A stretch of DNA of 64,000 nt from Candidula unifasciata (taxonomy: Eukaryota; Mollusca; Gastropoda; Stylommatophora; Geomitridae): NCBI GenBank assembly GCA_905116865.2, contig CAJHNH020002779.1, forward strand, positions 351,001 through 415,000, in the 5' to 3' direction. A model generated the notes under the pieces. That model made no database searches and had not been told where the DNA came from. It worked only from the letters and a program-made list of their open reading frames with translations. This document shows positions 23,225 to 37,192 of this stretch, piece by piece (the first letter of the stretch is position 1; each line of letters begins with the position of its first letter). The position numbers and the translations under genes are program-made.

Positions 23225-23335
23225 TAACTCATGTCTGAGTCCGAAGAAGCACAGCTCAGTACACAGGCTCTGTAGCACCGGCGAGAATCCTGAAATACTT
23301 TGGGTGGATTTTTAATTCCAAATTTTCCCAAATCT
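23225..23335 (-). repeat. SINE B fragment
   Basis: Contains AGGCTCTGTAGCACCGGCGA and GAATCCTGAAATACTTTGGG, the 3' region of SINE B in reverse. Confidence 0.7.
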
Positions 23336-23699
23336 CTCAATGGCACAATAAAATCCTCACCTGCACAGTCCTTGGCGACATCACTGAATCCTTATGCCGT
23401 AGCCCAACTTCCTGCCAACACCACAACAAGTTGTAAATACGGGCAGTAACTAGTAGTTCTGGCAGATATCAGGTCCCATTTTGCCCTAGACTACAAGGTG
23501 AAATCCAGAATGAAAGCTAGAGAGATGAAATTTCGGCGTTACCAGACAGAATGTCTATAACTTTAAAATGAGTTAGGTGACGTTAACATTGACGAAGGAA
23601 GACTTATGCCAGTTGACAAGACCCTTGATGATAATCGACTGTAGCATCATGGTCGGAAGTAACTCCCTTTTCTACTGCCAGCAAAGAAAGGAGTGCCAC

Positions 23700-24082
23700 A
23701 CATTTCCCCCGTTAGTTAGTAGTTCCTCTTAAACCTAGGGCAGCGCAGAGGACAGAGGCCATAGCTATCCATGTCTGGTGGTTTGTTGCCATCCGGTTTT
23801 AGGTCTTTTATGTTCATTATACCTATGGCTTAGCCTTACCTGATAATGGTTCTACGCAGTCTATCGTGGTCTTCGTCACTCCCCCCCCCCCTCCAGACCC
23901 CATCAGATGTCCAAGGCTTGATGGGGAAGTTTGGTCTTATCCATTCTCAGTGCGTGGCCGATGTAGTTCACTCGGCGCTTTCTTTTACAATTGGAAACAT
24001 TATCTAGCGTGGTCTCTATTGGATCTGAAATATGTCCAGTGGAGATTTGGTATTCTTTTGAGACATATGATCTGAAAATTTT
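23700..24082 (-). pseudogene. LINE C-terminal fragment (minus)
   Basis: The frame encodes KRRVNYIGHALRMDKTKLPH, an RTE-type GH-x-x-RM tail, and then degenerates. The rest of the minus-strand segment runs to about 23700 without a clear frame. It abuts a run of about 26 A at 24088-24113. Confidence 0.6.
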
Positions 24083-24129
24083 TAATAAAAAAAAAAAAAA
24101 AAAAAAAAAAAAAACAACACACATCTGGA

Positions 24130-24310
24130 ACTACCATACAAACTGTATACTCGTAGACCACGAGGCAGACCAAAAAGACGACGGAAAGATAATATCCGGA
24201 CAGACCTACAAACACTTAGTGTCACCAACTGGAAAGAGAAGGCCAACCAGGGAGATGAATGGAAGCGGGTGATATCTGCAGAAATGAACCTTAAGAGCTC
24301 GGAATGCTGT
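24130..24310 (+). pseudogene. LINE C-terminal fragment (plus)
   Basis: The plus strand reads YTRRPRGRPKRRRKDNIRTD and then a LQTLSVTNWKEKANQGDEWK-type tail ending in LKSSEC. This is the terminal RPRGRPK motif of RTE-like elements, also seen degraded near 48150-48300. It sits head-to-head with the minus-strand fragment at 23700-24082 and runs into a GAA microsatellite. Confidence 0.65.
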
Positions 24311-24529
24311 AGAAGGAGGAGGAGGAGAAGAAAAAAAAGAAGAAGAAGAAAAAGAAGAAGAAGAAGAAGAAGAAGAAGAAGAAGAAGAAGAAGAAGAAGA
24401 AGAAAAAGAAAAACTACCGTTACTTTCCAACTCTGGCATCCATAAGTTAACAAAACAAACAACGTCATAGACACTATATACTTATACAAATCTGAGTGTG
24501 GCATCAAATTACCATTGCGCCACGTGGCT

Positions 24530-24860
24530 CAAAAATTTCTGTACTGCCCGTGTGGGTTCTAAGGTCCTACTGTGGGGGGTGGGGGGGGGGGGAGAACAAG
24601 AATAGACACACAGCCGCTCAAACAAGCATGTCGTAAGAGTCGACTAATTTAGGGCTTATTTCGAAGTCGGAGTGCATCTGCCCGAGAGGCAAGGAACCAA
24701 CAGTCCGCTTACTAATAGGTCAGATCTGTCAAAACAGATGAGCACGCAACATTCAGGTTCCTTAACAAGACTGAAGTTCAGAGGTGGACGAACAACTACA
24801 ACTTTCCGCCGAAGCCTACAGCTAGTCAGCGCGAAGTAGAAGAACTTCTTTACTTTGATT
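24530..24860 (-). mobile_element. SINE D copy with G-tract
   Basis: Includes CGTGTGGGTTCTAAGGTCCT, an expanded G run, AACAAGCATGTCGTAAGAGT, GGAACCAACAGTCCGCTTAC and a CGCCGAAGCCTACAGCTAGT end. Confidence 0.78.
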
Positions 24861-25082
24861 TTCACTACCAGAAAACTCACCATACGTTTTCGGGTCGTTG
24901 TAAGATCACATATTGTTCTTGCTGTCTTCTTTCACAGACATTGCTTATATTAACTCTTTGTATGTGAATTGGTGGTTGTTTGTTTTAGTATCCAGAAGCC
25001 ATGAGTTGTTAACTCTTAGGATCGGTATTATGGATATCGCAAGCTTTCGGCCTTGATTCCATTGTAAATACCGTAAATATGG

Positions 25083-25195
25083 GAGAAAATGTGGCTTTTC
25101 TGCCCACCCCCGGGAGTGAACCCGGACCACAAGGAGTTCGTCACCCGCTCACCGCGCAATCCTGTTTAGCCAACTAAGCTAGAGAGCCAGGCATG
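25083..25195 (-). repeat. tRNA-like SINE head or tRNA pseudogene
   Basis: The reverse complement contains TAGCTTAGTTGGCTAAACAG (A-box-like) and GTCCGGGTTCACTCCC (B-box-like) at tRNA-like spacing. It lacks a convincing acceptor stem and continues into non-tRNA sequence, so it is not called as a gene. Confidence 0.5.
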
Positions 25196-25506
25196 TGAAT
25201 TGTTAGTTAACTCTGCCCGGTGGTGTCTCTGTTGGACTCTTTTCTTCTTCTTTTTTGTGTGTCGAATAATTGATGTCAGATTGTAGCCCATGCCGTGGTT
25301 TTCTGTATTTGTCTTGTGCTTCTCGGGTGGCTTCGGTGATGGATTTGTTCATCTTTTTTTCAGACTTCAGCTACCCCATTTGTCCATCTCATTCTTCGTA
25401 AGAATAATGTTGATTTCCACCAAGATTTATTATATTTAGTATTATAATTGTTTTAAATTGTAGGCATACTTAGAGTACATTGTTACAAAGATGTTATTGA
25501 TGATGC

Positions 25507-25545
<39 letters not shown>

Positions 25546-25609
25546 AATATTATTACTATCTTCTAAAACAATGTGTGCATAAATAATGTATGCATGGCGT
25601 GAGGCCAGA

Positions 25610-25697
25610 AGGGCAGAATGTTAGACCTGCCTGTGTGCCCAATTCTTAACCTTTTGAAAATAAAGTTCGTTCGTTCGTTCGTTCGTTCGTTCGTTCT
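25610..25697 (+). repeat. Retroposon-like tail with GTTC repeat
   Basis: TTCTTAACCTTTTGAAAATA then AAG and seven GTTC units. A unique segment ending in AATAAAG plus a tetranucleotide run suggests a retroposon 3' end, but no body was recognised. Confidence 0.4.
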
Positions 25698-26329
25698 TTC
25701 TTATCCTCGCCTTCCTCCCAGATGTTCTGCTGTAAAAAAATATCATATGCAGTTTGGTCTGGCTACATTCTCACTGGATGGCCGAACTATTTCATTCTTT
25801 GTCAGTATAATCCAGACGTGGTCTTATTCTAGCTTTCTCTCTAATGTTGGTATTCATCAACCTATCTCTTCTTGTGTTGTTAGTGACCTTACGGAGACAG
25901 TGCATTTCACACATATTTTCTGTTGGACCCCTTTAGATGTATTTGTTGCCGTTAAGCCGAAAGTGTTTGGAATAGAAGGGGTTACAGTAACATATTTCGA
26001 GACTGCAAGAGCTAACCACAAGCAAGCGAACACCCACAAGTAGGGCACCTTATATTGTACCCGCACACATACGGAAACGCGCATATCTTGCCCTTTTCAC
26101 TTTTCTTCCGCAGATCTAACCGACGTTTCTTTGAAATGTGGACTGGCGTTTATGAATTGTTTTGGCTTTCATTATTTCCTTTGTCTGGTATCGATCCACG
26201 TCCGAGGACAACTAACCTCACACAAGCTACGTGGTTGTCTGCCCTTGACTTAGAGAAAGTCGTCTTGTTTCTTATTGCGTTCTTCTACCGTTTGTGACCA
26301 TTTGGTGGACATTCCTTTCCTTTTTTTTC

Positions 26330-26544
26330 GCAGTCATCGGCTGTAAACTCCGGCGAAAAGTTCTGGTTGTTCGTCCACCTCTAGAATTTTGACCTGTTTT
26401 AGAACATGGCTTCCGCGTGCACATCCTTTATACATATCTGGCTTTTTTCTATGCAGATTGTTGGTTCCTTAAATCTAAGGCTGACGCGGTGTGCCTTCGA
26501 ATAAAGCTCCCAGTTAGTCGACTCATAAGACATCCTGTTTGAGG
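26330..26544 (+). mobile_element. SINE D copy
   Basis: Reads GCTGTAAACTCCGGCGAAAA, GGTTGTTCGTCCACCTCTAG and AGATTGTTGGTTCCTTAAAT. Confidence 0.75.
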
Positions 26545-26790
26545 AGTTAGTGGGTCTCACGCTTGCCTGCGGATCGGAAGGTCGTGCGTGGCATCGGGTC
26601 CTGACGGAGCCGGACTTTTTTTTTCCAGAAATGAAATTGACTCCCAGGTTAACCCAGCCGGTGCAGTCCTGGGAAGAAAAGACGGCCAGCATGATCCACA
26701 TCACACACCAAGTGCCGATTGGTCTGAAAAACTTTGGTCTAGCCCTATATGCCCAATACGCATGAAGGCGCAGAAAAGGGTCATTTTATG
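26545..26790 (+). mobile_element. Partial SINE A copy
   Basis: Contains GCCTGCGGATCGGAAGGTCG, a degraded B-box and the CCCTATATGCCC-type tail. Directly follows a SINE D copy. Confidence 0.7.
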
Positions 26791-26933
26791 CTACAGCGTG
26801 ACTACTTTAATGCTAAGAATGCCAGAACTGAGAGTAAAGATCAGAACAGTCAGGCATGAGAGGCACACCAGACAAAAAGTCTTGTTAACCAGCATAGGAC
26901 TGGGACTAGAAACCACAGGATGCTGATGCATAT

Positions 26934-27658
26934 TGCGATGATTTTCTTTTATCTTCTACTGGCTCGCCTCATCGCACGCTCGCTGCCATCTCACAAACCG
27001 ACATCACTCGACGAGCAGAAAAAATGGACGACTGGAAAAACAACACGATACTGTTCCAGTACTTTAATCTTCCACTCGCGGCTTACACTGCCGGCACATG
27101 ACCTAGACAACTGTCCAGGCACACATTATAATGCAAGTGTCAACTATTACCTTCAAGCAGAAATCACAATCACACTAACATCTTGAACGAAACACAGCAG
27201 CTGTCCTGACAGACAAACTCAGACGACCCGCAGACATATTACTGGCCAGCTTTTTTCGCCAAGTTGGACCGGAACAAATTCACTCACAAAAACATCTGCT
27301 GAATCCACACATCATCCACCGCTGTCCATGCACACTGTTCCTAGGTCCAAAACGAGACTGCTCACAAACCTTTTCTTCGCTATTATATAGCCCTCTGATC
27401 TAACCTGTTCTAGAATATTCTAGATTCATTCTCACGAATTTCCCACTGTTGAAAGTCGTGTCTGGCCCGTGATAATTCACATTTCACACAAATCCTGTGA
27501 ACAATCATGTTTCACATAAAACCTGACTTTCAGATGTCTCTCATGAAACTCAAGACATAAATCTCGTGTTATCTCAGCCAGTCAAAACATTCATCTTACA
27601 TCTATTACTGACGTCATCTATCGGGCATAAATTAATGAGGAGAAAATGACTCACTACA
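26934..27658 (-). repeat. 3' LTR of the Gmr1-like element
   Basis: 725 bp, beginning TGCGATGATT and ending CTCACTACA on the plus strand. It matches 36362-37085 except for T/C near 26944, one extra A in the CACAAAAACATC stretch (about 27290), and A/G near 27592. On the minus strand a TATA-like motif, CTATATAATA, lies at 27381-27390. The same motif is in the other LTR at 36808-36817. Confidence 0.95.
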
Positions 27659-27679
27659 TTCTCCCCCACCCCAAAAAAA
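27659..27679 (-). promoter_or_regulatory. Polypurine tract of the LTR element
   Basis: Immediately inside the 3' LTR the minus strand reads a T-run followed by GGGGTGGGGGAGAA and then the LTR's TGTAGTGAG. A G-rich purine run abutting the 3' LTR is the expected plus-strand primer of LTR retrotransposons. Confidence 0.8.
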
Positions 27680-28426
27680 TGTTTTACATTTTCAATTAAT
27701 CAGGTGTGAACATTTCTCTGAACATTGTGATTCTAGACCTTTGTAGTGAATCATTTTCGACAAGTTCATTTCCAACCAAGTTCCCTTTACCTTATTAGGT
27801 TAACAATTCAAACACTCTAAAATGCCATCTGTTGGGTCTTTACACGACTGTGAATACCTTAATGGGATCCTCACCCCAGGCACTCCCCTTTTAGTGCGGA
27901 AGACCAATAATCTGGCTCCATAGGTATCCCCACCTAGTTCTAAAGTCGGTTTACAACCGAACCCCTCTCCTGGCACCCCCCGATCGGTGCGGAAGTCCAA
28001 AATCTTGGCTCTAAAACCGAAGTGTGACCCCATGAAGTCCCACCCTCGCTATTCCCATTCATGAAAGCCCTCAACAATGGCTAAATCAGCAATGTATGGT
28101 TTTGTTCCCAAATATGTAAGGTACAAGATGTAGTTAATTACCTTGTCTTCAGAAACTACAACATGTCTCATTAACACACATATTCAAATTAAATGCTACA
28201 CCAATTCAATTTAGTATACTAGTAAATATAACATTTTCTGGTGAGGTGTATTTTAATCCTGAATGTTGTCTCCCTTTAATTGTTTACTATATTATACCCG
28301 TTCAAATCAAAATATACATTTTCCAAGTTGTAAATTCATACAATACATTCATACAATAATACAATGCATACCCTTGCATAAAATGATTTCAGTTAATACA
28401 AGTTGTAATAGCAGTTGTAACATGTT
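27680..28426 (-). other. 3' untranslated region of the LTR element
   Basis: About 750 bp between the end of RNase H and the polypurine tract. No domain-bearing frame. It includes two similar segments containing GCGGAAG and a TTGGCTC-type string near 27890-28020. Confidence 0.6.
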
Positions 28427-29323
28427 CTACAAACGTGACATGATATCTGGTAAATGATTGTCTGTTCCTTTGATGTGTTCAATGTTAAATTTGAATTGTG
28501 ATATCAACAATGCCCATCTATATACCCTTGGATTGCTATTGGCATCAATTGTTAATAATTTTGTCAACCCCAAGTTATCTGTTAAAATAGTGAATTCTTT
28601 TCCCAAAAGAAACTTCTGAAACTTTTTTAGACTAATAACTAGTGCCAACGCTTCTCGTTCAAATGTATTGTATTTTTGTTGAGTTTGGTTAAGTTTCTGT
28701 GACATATACATTACTGGGAGTAATGTTTGTGAATGTTTCTGCGCAAGCATACTAGCTATTGTGTGACCGCTGGCATCTGATTGTAGAAAAAATCTTTTGG
28801 AAGGGTCAGGTTGTCTCAAAATAGGATATTTTGAAAAACAGTTTTTTATTTTAACTAGAATTTCCTCATGTGTCTCATTCCAATCTGATTTTTTCAATTG
28901 TTGATTCTTTAATAACTCTGATAGTGGTGATGTTAGTGCTGCTAAATTTGGGATGAATTTACCGTAATAGTTTATTAACCCTAGTAGAGATTGTAGCTGC
29001 TTTTTAGTTTTAGGTTTTTGTATCTTCAAAATTTTTGAAACTATATTTTCATCTGTCTGGACTAAACCTTCGCATATAACATGTCCTAAGTAATCAATTT
29101 TGGTGTATGCAATTTCAGTTTTTAAAGGATTTACTGTCAATTTCGCGTCATTTATTCTTGATAGGACTTTTTGTAGGGTAGTGCAGTGATCGTGCAATGT
29201 TTTGGTGTGTATACAGATGTCATCCATATATGCTGTAACGTGAGGAATTGCATATAACAGTTTCCTAACCATTTTTGTGAAAATTTTCGGAGCGTTTATT
29301 AATCCAAATGTAAACGCAACCAT
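28427..29323 (-). CDS. Reverse transcriptase palm/thumb and RNase H of the LTR element
   Basis: 298 codons. Residues 3-15 are FTFGLINAPKIF-like, the gypsy RT motif before the catalytic site. YMDD, the polymerase active site, is at residues 32-35 (29219-29230). The thumb contains YLGHVICEGLVQTDENIV and LLGLINYYGKFIPNLA. RNase H follows: QSDASGHTIASMLAQ, FEREALALV, LTDNLGLT and GTDNHLPDIMSRL carry the acidic residues of the RNase H fold. The frame stops right after DIMSRL, the usual end of this region. The annotated ATG is only the first Met after a frameshift, not a real start. Confidence 0.9.
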   Translation of the reverse strand: MVAFTFGLINAPKIFTKMVRKLLYAIPHVTAYMDDICIHTKTLHDHCTTLQKVLSRINDAKLTVNPLKTEIAYTKIDYLGHVICEGLVQTDENIVSKILKIQKPKTKKQLQSLLGLINYYGKFIPNLAALTSPLSELLKNQQLKKSDWNETHEEILVKIKNCFSKYPILRQPDPSKRFFLQSDASGHTIASMLAQKHSQTLLPVMYMSQKLNQTQQKYNTFEREALALVISLKKFQKFLLGKEFTILTDNLGLTKLLTIDANSNPRVYRWALLISQFKFNIEHIKGTDNHLPDIMSRL

Positions 29324-29808
29324 TGTTTGAGTCCAATTGGAGTTTGAAAGCTAGTATATTTTACAGCTTCTGGTGTTAGTGGTATTTGCCAGTAGCCTTT
29401 TGAAAGGTCAATTTTTGTAAAAAATTTTGAGTTATATAATTCTTGTATGATTTCATCTGACGAAGGGATGGGCTCAGTTTCTAAATAGGTAATTTAGTTT
29501 AGTTTCCTATAATCAACACACAAACGTAGTGAACCATCTTTTTTCTTTACTACCACTAAAGGCGAACTGTAGTTTGATGTGGAATCTTCAATGATTCCTT
29601 CTTGTTGTAGTTGTTGCAATTCTGATATAACTTTATCGATATAATGGATAGGTATTACATATGGTTTTGATTTCACTGGCACTGATGAATTCAACTGGAT
29701 ATCGTAACTGATTATGTTAGTTTTCCCAGGTTTATTCGTGAAAATATCTTTGTAATAAAAAAATAATGCTCCACAATTTTGCTTTTTCATTTTCTGATAG
29801 TTCTTCAT
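29324..29808 (-). pseudogene. N-terminal reverse transcriptase segment, interrupted
   Basis: The frame 29808-29494 carries the start of RT: a QEGIIEDSTSNYSSPLVVVK stretch and KKDGSLRLCVDYRKLN, the canonical Ty3/gypsy fingers motif. It is stopped by TAA at 29494-29496 exactly after RKLN. Reading in the same frame beyond the stop continues the family pattern (FFTKIDLSKGYWQIPLTPEA, then FQTPIG) up to about 29330, where a one-base shift changes frame into the YMDD-bearing part. Upstream, a 7-base homopolymer (29757-29763) also shifts the frame. The segment is clearly RT but is not translatable as one frame here. Confidence 0.85.
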
Positions 29809-29962
29809 TTAACTTTATCGATTTCCAGTTGACTTCATTTTTGTTGATGGTGTTGGAATATCTTCTTCTATAACATCAGGTAACTCTTCATTAATTACAT
29901 TACATAAATTTGCATCAAGTACATCATCATCTGACATGAATAGTGATCTTCTAAAATATGGT

Positions 29963-31832
29963 TTAAGCATGTTTACATGAAAATTTTTTTAGCTTTTCAT
30001 CAATTTTGATTTCATAATCAACATCAGAAATCTTTCTTGTAACAACAAAAGGACCTGACCATTCTATAGATAACTTGTCTGACTTCTTTGGTAACAGTAA
30101 TAACACTTCATCACCAGGGTTATATTTCACAAGTCTTGCTATTCTATTCGCATATTGTCGCTGTTTTAAACTGGCTTCTTTCATTGCTTCGTTTGCTTGT
30201 TGGCAAGCAATCATTATTTTATTTCTTAGATCTGTTACTGATTCATAAGCTGATTTTTCTGTATCAGTTTCTGTTTTTCCTGTGATAAGCTTATTATATA
30301 GCTGCAATGGTCCTCTAGGATTTGCCCCATATACAAGTTCAAATGGCGAAAAACCTGTTGAGCTATGAGGAATTTCTCTATATGCAAACATAATGGCAGG
30401 TAATAAAGTATCCCAAGACTGCGGATGTTCAAATGATATTCTGGCAAGCATTGTTTTTATGGATTTATTTAGATTTTCAACCAAGCCATTCGCTTGTGCG
30501 TGATACGGTGTTGTAAAATTTTGTTTAATTCCTAACCAGTTATTAAAAGCTTTTGTAGCCCAAGATGTAAACTGAGTACCTTTATCAGAAATAATCACTT
30601 CTGGAAAACCCACCCTTGAAAAAAATTGTTAGCAATGCCTCCTGAATATCATTTGATGTTATAAATTTCAGAGGTACACACTCAGGCCATTTTGTGACAA
30701 CATCAATAAAAGTTAAAATAAACCTGTTTCCCTTTGCTGACGTCACTGGTAATGGGCCAACAATATCAATTGCAACTTGTTCAAATGGTCTTGATGCTAT
30801 CAGACCTATTTGCACTGGAGCCTTTGGGTTCTCTCCTTTTTGTGTGGTTTTAGCACAGGTATCACAAGATCGAACATAATTTTTTACATCTTTAGAAAAC
30901 CCAGGCCAATAAAATGTAGATAGAATCCTCTTCTTTGTTTTTGTTATTCCCATGTGCCCCGAGAAGATGGAATCATGTGCTAAAGATAGGGCTTTTGGTC
31001 TGAATTTTTGTGGTAGTACCGTCTGTTTATAGACTTTTGGACCTTTCTGATATATTCTAAGTAGTACATTCTTTGATACAATAAATTTCCATGTTGCAAA
31101 TTTCTTTACTACTGGGTCTGTATGAACCAAATCAAAACATTTCTTTAGTGATGGATCAGATACTTGGGCATCTTGAAACTCTCTTTGGCTGTTAATATTT
31201 TCTTTTGTAATGGGTACCAGTTCTGTAGTTAAGTTCTCTTCTCTTAACTTTTGTTGTATGGTATCAGTCATGCTTCTGGTTACTGCAGCAGCTAGTTGGG
31301 GAGCACTTGGGTCAGACAATTGTATCAAATCAGTTTTACATGATTGAAAATTATCGTTTTCACATAATTTAACACTGGATGAAACTTTTAGGTTTGATGG
31401 GTTATTTACTTTCTCAATATTCATCATTTCTCTTTCATTCAGTACGATTGGTGTCTCTTTAACACCTAATAACTTTTTTTCATCTTTTCCATTCTTTACT
31501 TCTTTCATACCGATATTCTCAAATTTTTCATGACCAATCAACTGTTGCCTGTTTTGGACGCAATCACTTTCATTCATTTGTACTACTGCATTCACACTAT
31601 GGCAAAAATCTTGATCACTGGTATTCAGTTTCTCTCTTTCTTTCAATTCCTTGATGTTTTCTCTTTCCCACTGAAAAATTTCCTGTTCAGACATTTCTCT
31701 CAGACCTTTTTCATTCCCCAAAATTAAACCTGCACATGGTGCTGATAGAACGGCTACTTTCAATCTGCCTTGAAAAAAAAGGTGTTCTAACATTAACAAA
31801 TGCAAGTTTATATTTCTCAATTGTGCCTCCAA
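29963..31832 (-). pseudogene. Integrase segment of pol, split by a frameshift
   Basis: Two overlapping frames, 31832-30585 and 30613-29963, make one integrase. The first has a roughly 200-residue charged linker and then the HHCC zinc-binding domain (HDSIFSGHMGITKTKKRI followed by CDTC). The DDE core has its first Asp in VAIDIVGPLP, the second Asp in VIISDKGTQFTS and the Glu in ANGLVENLNKSIK. A C-terminal GPF-type motif (EWSGPFVV) follows. The break is in a 7-base homopolymer at 30619-30625. A second shift at 29984-29990 cuts off the C-terminal tail before it joins RT. Role: inserts element cDNA into the genome. Its position before RT is the unusual feature of this element. Confidence 0.88.
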
Positions 31833-32127
31833 ATGTTCTGCAATTTACATGTTTGTTAGTAATGTCTTCAGGTTTGATAAGATCTTTGTGGATACCTGAA
31901 ATTGTGGCGCCCGTGTCTCTCAAAATGGTGGTTATTTTTCCATTTACAATTCCTCTGTATAACTTTAAGGTTCCGTGTGTATTTGTGGCTGAGTTGGCTT
32001 CTTGTACAGGTATATTATGGCCACATGGAAGGCTATCTTCTTCATGGAACTGTTGACATACAGGGCAAGTTTCAACAGTTACTGCATTGGTCTCAAATGG
32101 TTCGGTGTCTGAATCTGAGTCTGACAT
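31711..32127 (-). CDS. Retropepsin-like aspartic protease segment of pol
   Basis: A 138-codon frame with an acidic N-terminus (MSDSDSDTEPFE), a CPVCQQF-x-CGH-like cysteine/histidine stretch and the protease core ITTILRDTGATISGIHKDLI. The DTGA motif contains the active-site Asp of retropepsins, which act as dimers to cut the Gag-Pol polyprotein. The frame is open upstream of the first ATG to the gag zinc knuckle, so gag and protease were probably continuous or joined by frameshifting. The end is disturbed: an 8-base homopolymer (31773-31780) shifts reading into the integrase frame. Confidence 0.82.
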   Translation of the reverse strand: MSDSDSDTEPFETNAVTVETCPVCQQFHEEDSLPCGHNIPVQEANSATNTHGTLKLYRGIVNGKITTILRDTGATISGIHKDLIKPEDITNKHVNCRTFGGTIEKYKLAFVNVRTPFFSRQIESSRSISTMCRFNFGE

Positions 32128-32161
32128 TGCCTGTGATATGTTGGCTTCCTTAAATTTTCTT

Positions 32162-33379
32162 CTAAATAAACAGTCTTTTTTTCACATGATTATAGCAACC
32201 ACAATTGTAACATTTAATGGCATCTTTATACAATCTCAACCTCTGTGTTCTTCTATTAAACAGTTTGTCTACATAGTCTTTATAACCCGGATTTCTATCA
32301 CACATTTTGTCGTTCGGATGAGATTTTTGACAATATTTGCAGTACGTCATTTGCCACTTTTTGTTGAACGTGGTTTTGTTTTTGTGTGGGTTTGCCCCTT
32401 GGTTGTATCTGCCTTTGTCATAACTGGCACTAGCTCCAGTTTCAATGTCTGGTACCGGGTTGGAAATGAAGATTTCACGATGGGCTGAAAAATAATTCTC
32501 ACCTAAGTTCTCTAACTCCTTCAATGAGGTTGGTTTATTTTCTCTTAAAAAGGTTGACATAGGTTTAGGTAAAGATTCCAACATTTTGTTCCTTAATAAT
32601 AAATCTACTAATAATTTATAATTATCTCTAACATTGGCCGAATCAATCCATTTATCAAAAATATTCTGAACTTCCGAAAAATAGTCAGTGAACGTCTGAT
32701 CAGACTTTGGCTTTAAATCCAGAAACTTTTTCCTATACCCTGCTTCATGTAGGTCATAGTGTCGCATGATGCGATCTTTAATATAGTCAAAGTCTAATCT
32801 TAGATGTTCAGGGACTGTTTCTAAGATCTTCAATGGTTCAAATGCTAAATGTTTTTGAAAAATAATGGCCCACTGGTCTTTTGGCACATCATGAAAGCGC
32901 ATTTGCAAAAGAAAGCTAGATATATAACTACCAATGTCATCCTTTTCAGAGAAATTTCTGACTATACCTGCATACTTTTTGAATTTATTTTCTTCTTCTT
33001 TTAATCTTTCTTTTTGGATAGCAGCTTCTCTTCTGGAATCATTTTCCATTTCTTTAGTTCTGATTTGTGCCTCTGTCTTTTCTTTTTCAATCTGAATCGA
33101 CGCAGCTATCTTCTCGCGTTCCAAATTCAGTTCTTGTTCTTTTAATATTCTTTCTTGTTCCATTTGTCTATTTTTCATTTCTTTTTCCTGTTCCAGTTGT
33201 CTATTTTTCATCTCCATCTCTTGTGTTTTCATCTCTAATTCGTGTTGTCTTAATAATCTCCGTTCTTCTCTGGCATCGTCTTGCATTTTCTTTTCTTTCT
33301 CATCACAAAACTTTCTAAGTTCTTCCCCTTCCAAATTTAATTCTTTGCCCAGCTTGATCAGTTCTGCCAAGTTAGACAT
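32162..33379 (-). CDS. gag: Gag of the Gmr1-like element
   Basis: 405 codons starting MSNLAELIKLGKELNLEGEE. Residues about 20-130 are a long charged heptad-like coiled coil rich in Glu, Lys, Gln and Arg. Residues about 140-290 resemble the alpha-helical capsid/SCAN-like region (FLDLKPKSDQTFTDYFSEVQ, LLRNKMLESLPKPM). The C-terminus has the start of a CCHC zinc knuckle, CYNCGCYNHVKK, but the fourth Cys is missing in this frame. A run of seven A (minus strand; 32176-32182) follows the last Lys codon, and the expected Cys lies one frame over, so the frame is shifted just before the stop. Product: the structural protein that packages the element RNA in cytoplasmic particles. The start is the first ATG after the leader. 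Confidence 0.85.
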   Translation of the reverse strand: MSNLAELIKLGKELNLEGEELRKFCDEKEKKMQDDAREERRLLRQHELEMKTQEMEMKNRQLEQEKEMKNRQMEQERILKEQELNLEREKIAASIQIEKEKTEAQIRTKEMENDSRREAAIQKERLKEEENKFKKYAGIVRNFSEKDDIGSYISSFLLQMRFHDVPKDQWAIIFQKHLAFEPLKILETVPEHLRLDFDYIKDRIMRHYDLHEAGYRKKFLDLKPKSDQTFTDYFSEVQNIFDKWIDSANVRDNYKLLVDLLLRNKMLESLPKPMSTFLRENKPTSLKELENLGENYFSAHREIFISNPVPDIETGASASYDKGRYNQGANPHKNKTTFNKKWQMTYCKYCQKSHPNDKMCDRNPGYKDYVDKLFNRRTQRLRLYKDAIKCYNCGCYNHVKKRLFI

Positions 33380-36361
<2,982 letters not shown>

Positions 36362-37085
36362 TGCGATGATTCTCTTTTATCTTCTACTGGCTCGCCTCAT
36401 CGCACGCTCGCTGCCATCTCACAAACCGACATCACTCGACGAGCAGAAAAAATGGACGACTGGAAAAACAACACGATACTGTTCCAGTACTTTAATCTTC
36501 CACTCGCGGCTTACACTGCCGGCACATGACCTAGACAACTGTCCAGGCACACATTATAATGCAAGTGTCAACTATTACCTTCAAGCAGAAATCACAATCA
36601 CACTAACATCTTGAACGAAACACAGCAGCTGTCCTGACAGACAAACTCAGACGACCCGCAGACATATTACTGGCCAGCTTTTTTCGCCAAGTTGGACCGG
36701 AACAAATTCACTCACAAAACATCTGCTGAATCCACACATCATCCACCGCTGTCCATGCACACTGTTCCTAGGTCCAAAACGAGACTGCTCACAAACCTTT
36801 TCTTCGCTATTATATAGCCCTCTGATCTAACCTGTTCTAGAATATTCTAGATTCATTCTCACGAATTTCCCACTGTTGAAAGTCGTGTCTGGCCCGTGAT
36901 AATTCACATTTCACACAAATCCTGTGAACAATCATGTTTCACATAAAACCTGACTTTCAGATGTCTCTCATGAAACTCAAGACATAAATCTCGTGTTATC
37001 TCAGCCAGTCAAAACATTCGTCTTACATCTATTACTGACGTCATCTATCGGGCATAAATTAATGAGGAGAAAATGACTCACTACA
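36362..37085 (-). repeat. 5' LTR of the Gmr1-like element
   Basis: 724 bp and nearly identical to the copy at 26934-27658. As the upstream LTR of the minus-strand element it carries the presumed promoter. The TATA-like motif is at 36808-36817 (minus strand). The outer flank CATAT (37086-37090) repeats the pentamer at 26929-26933. Confidence 0.95.
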
Positions 37086-37192
37086 CATATACTAAAGGGG
37101 GAATCTAAGCAGCAAATTGACGTGACCAGAGTACCGTGAAAATAACCCAACTCATAACCCAAGTCTTGCGTTAGATTCCATATTTTGACGGA

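Noticed and set aside
25618..26043. 141-codon plus-strand frame with SFVRSFVLSYP
   Set aside because: Begins in a GTTC tetranucleotide run and shows no recognisable domain or splice context; kept as unassigned intron sequence.
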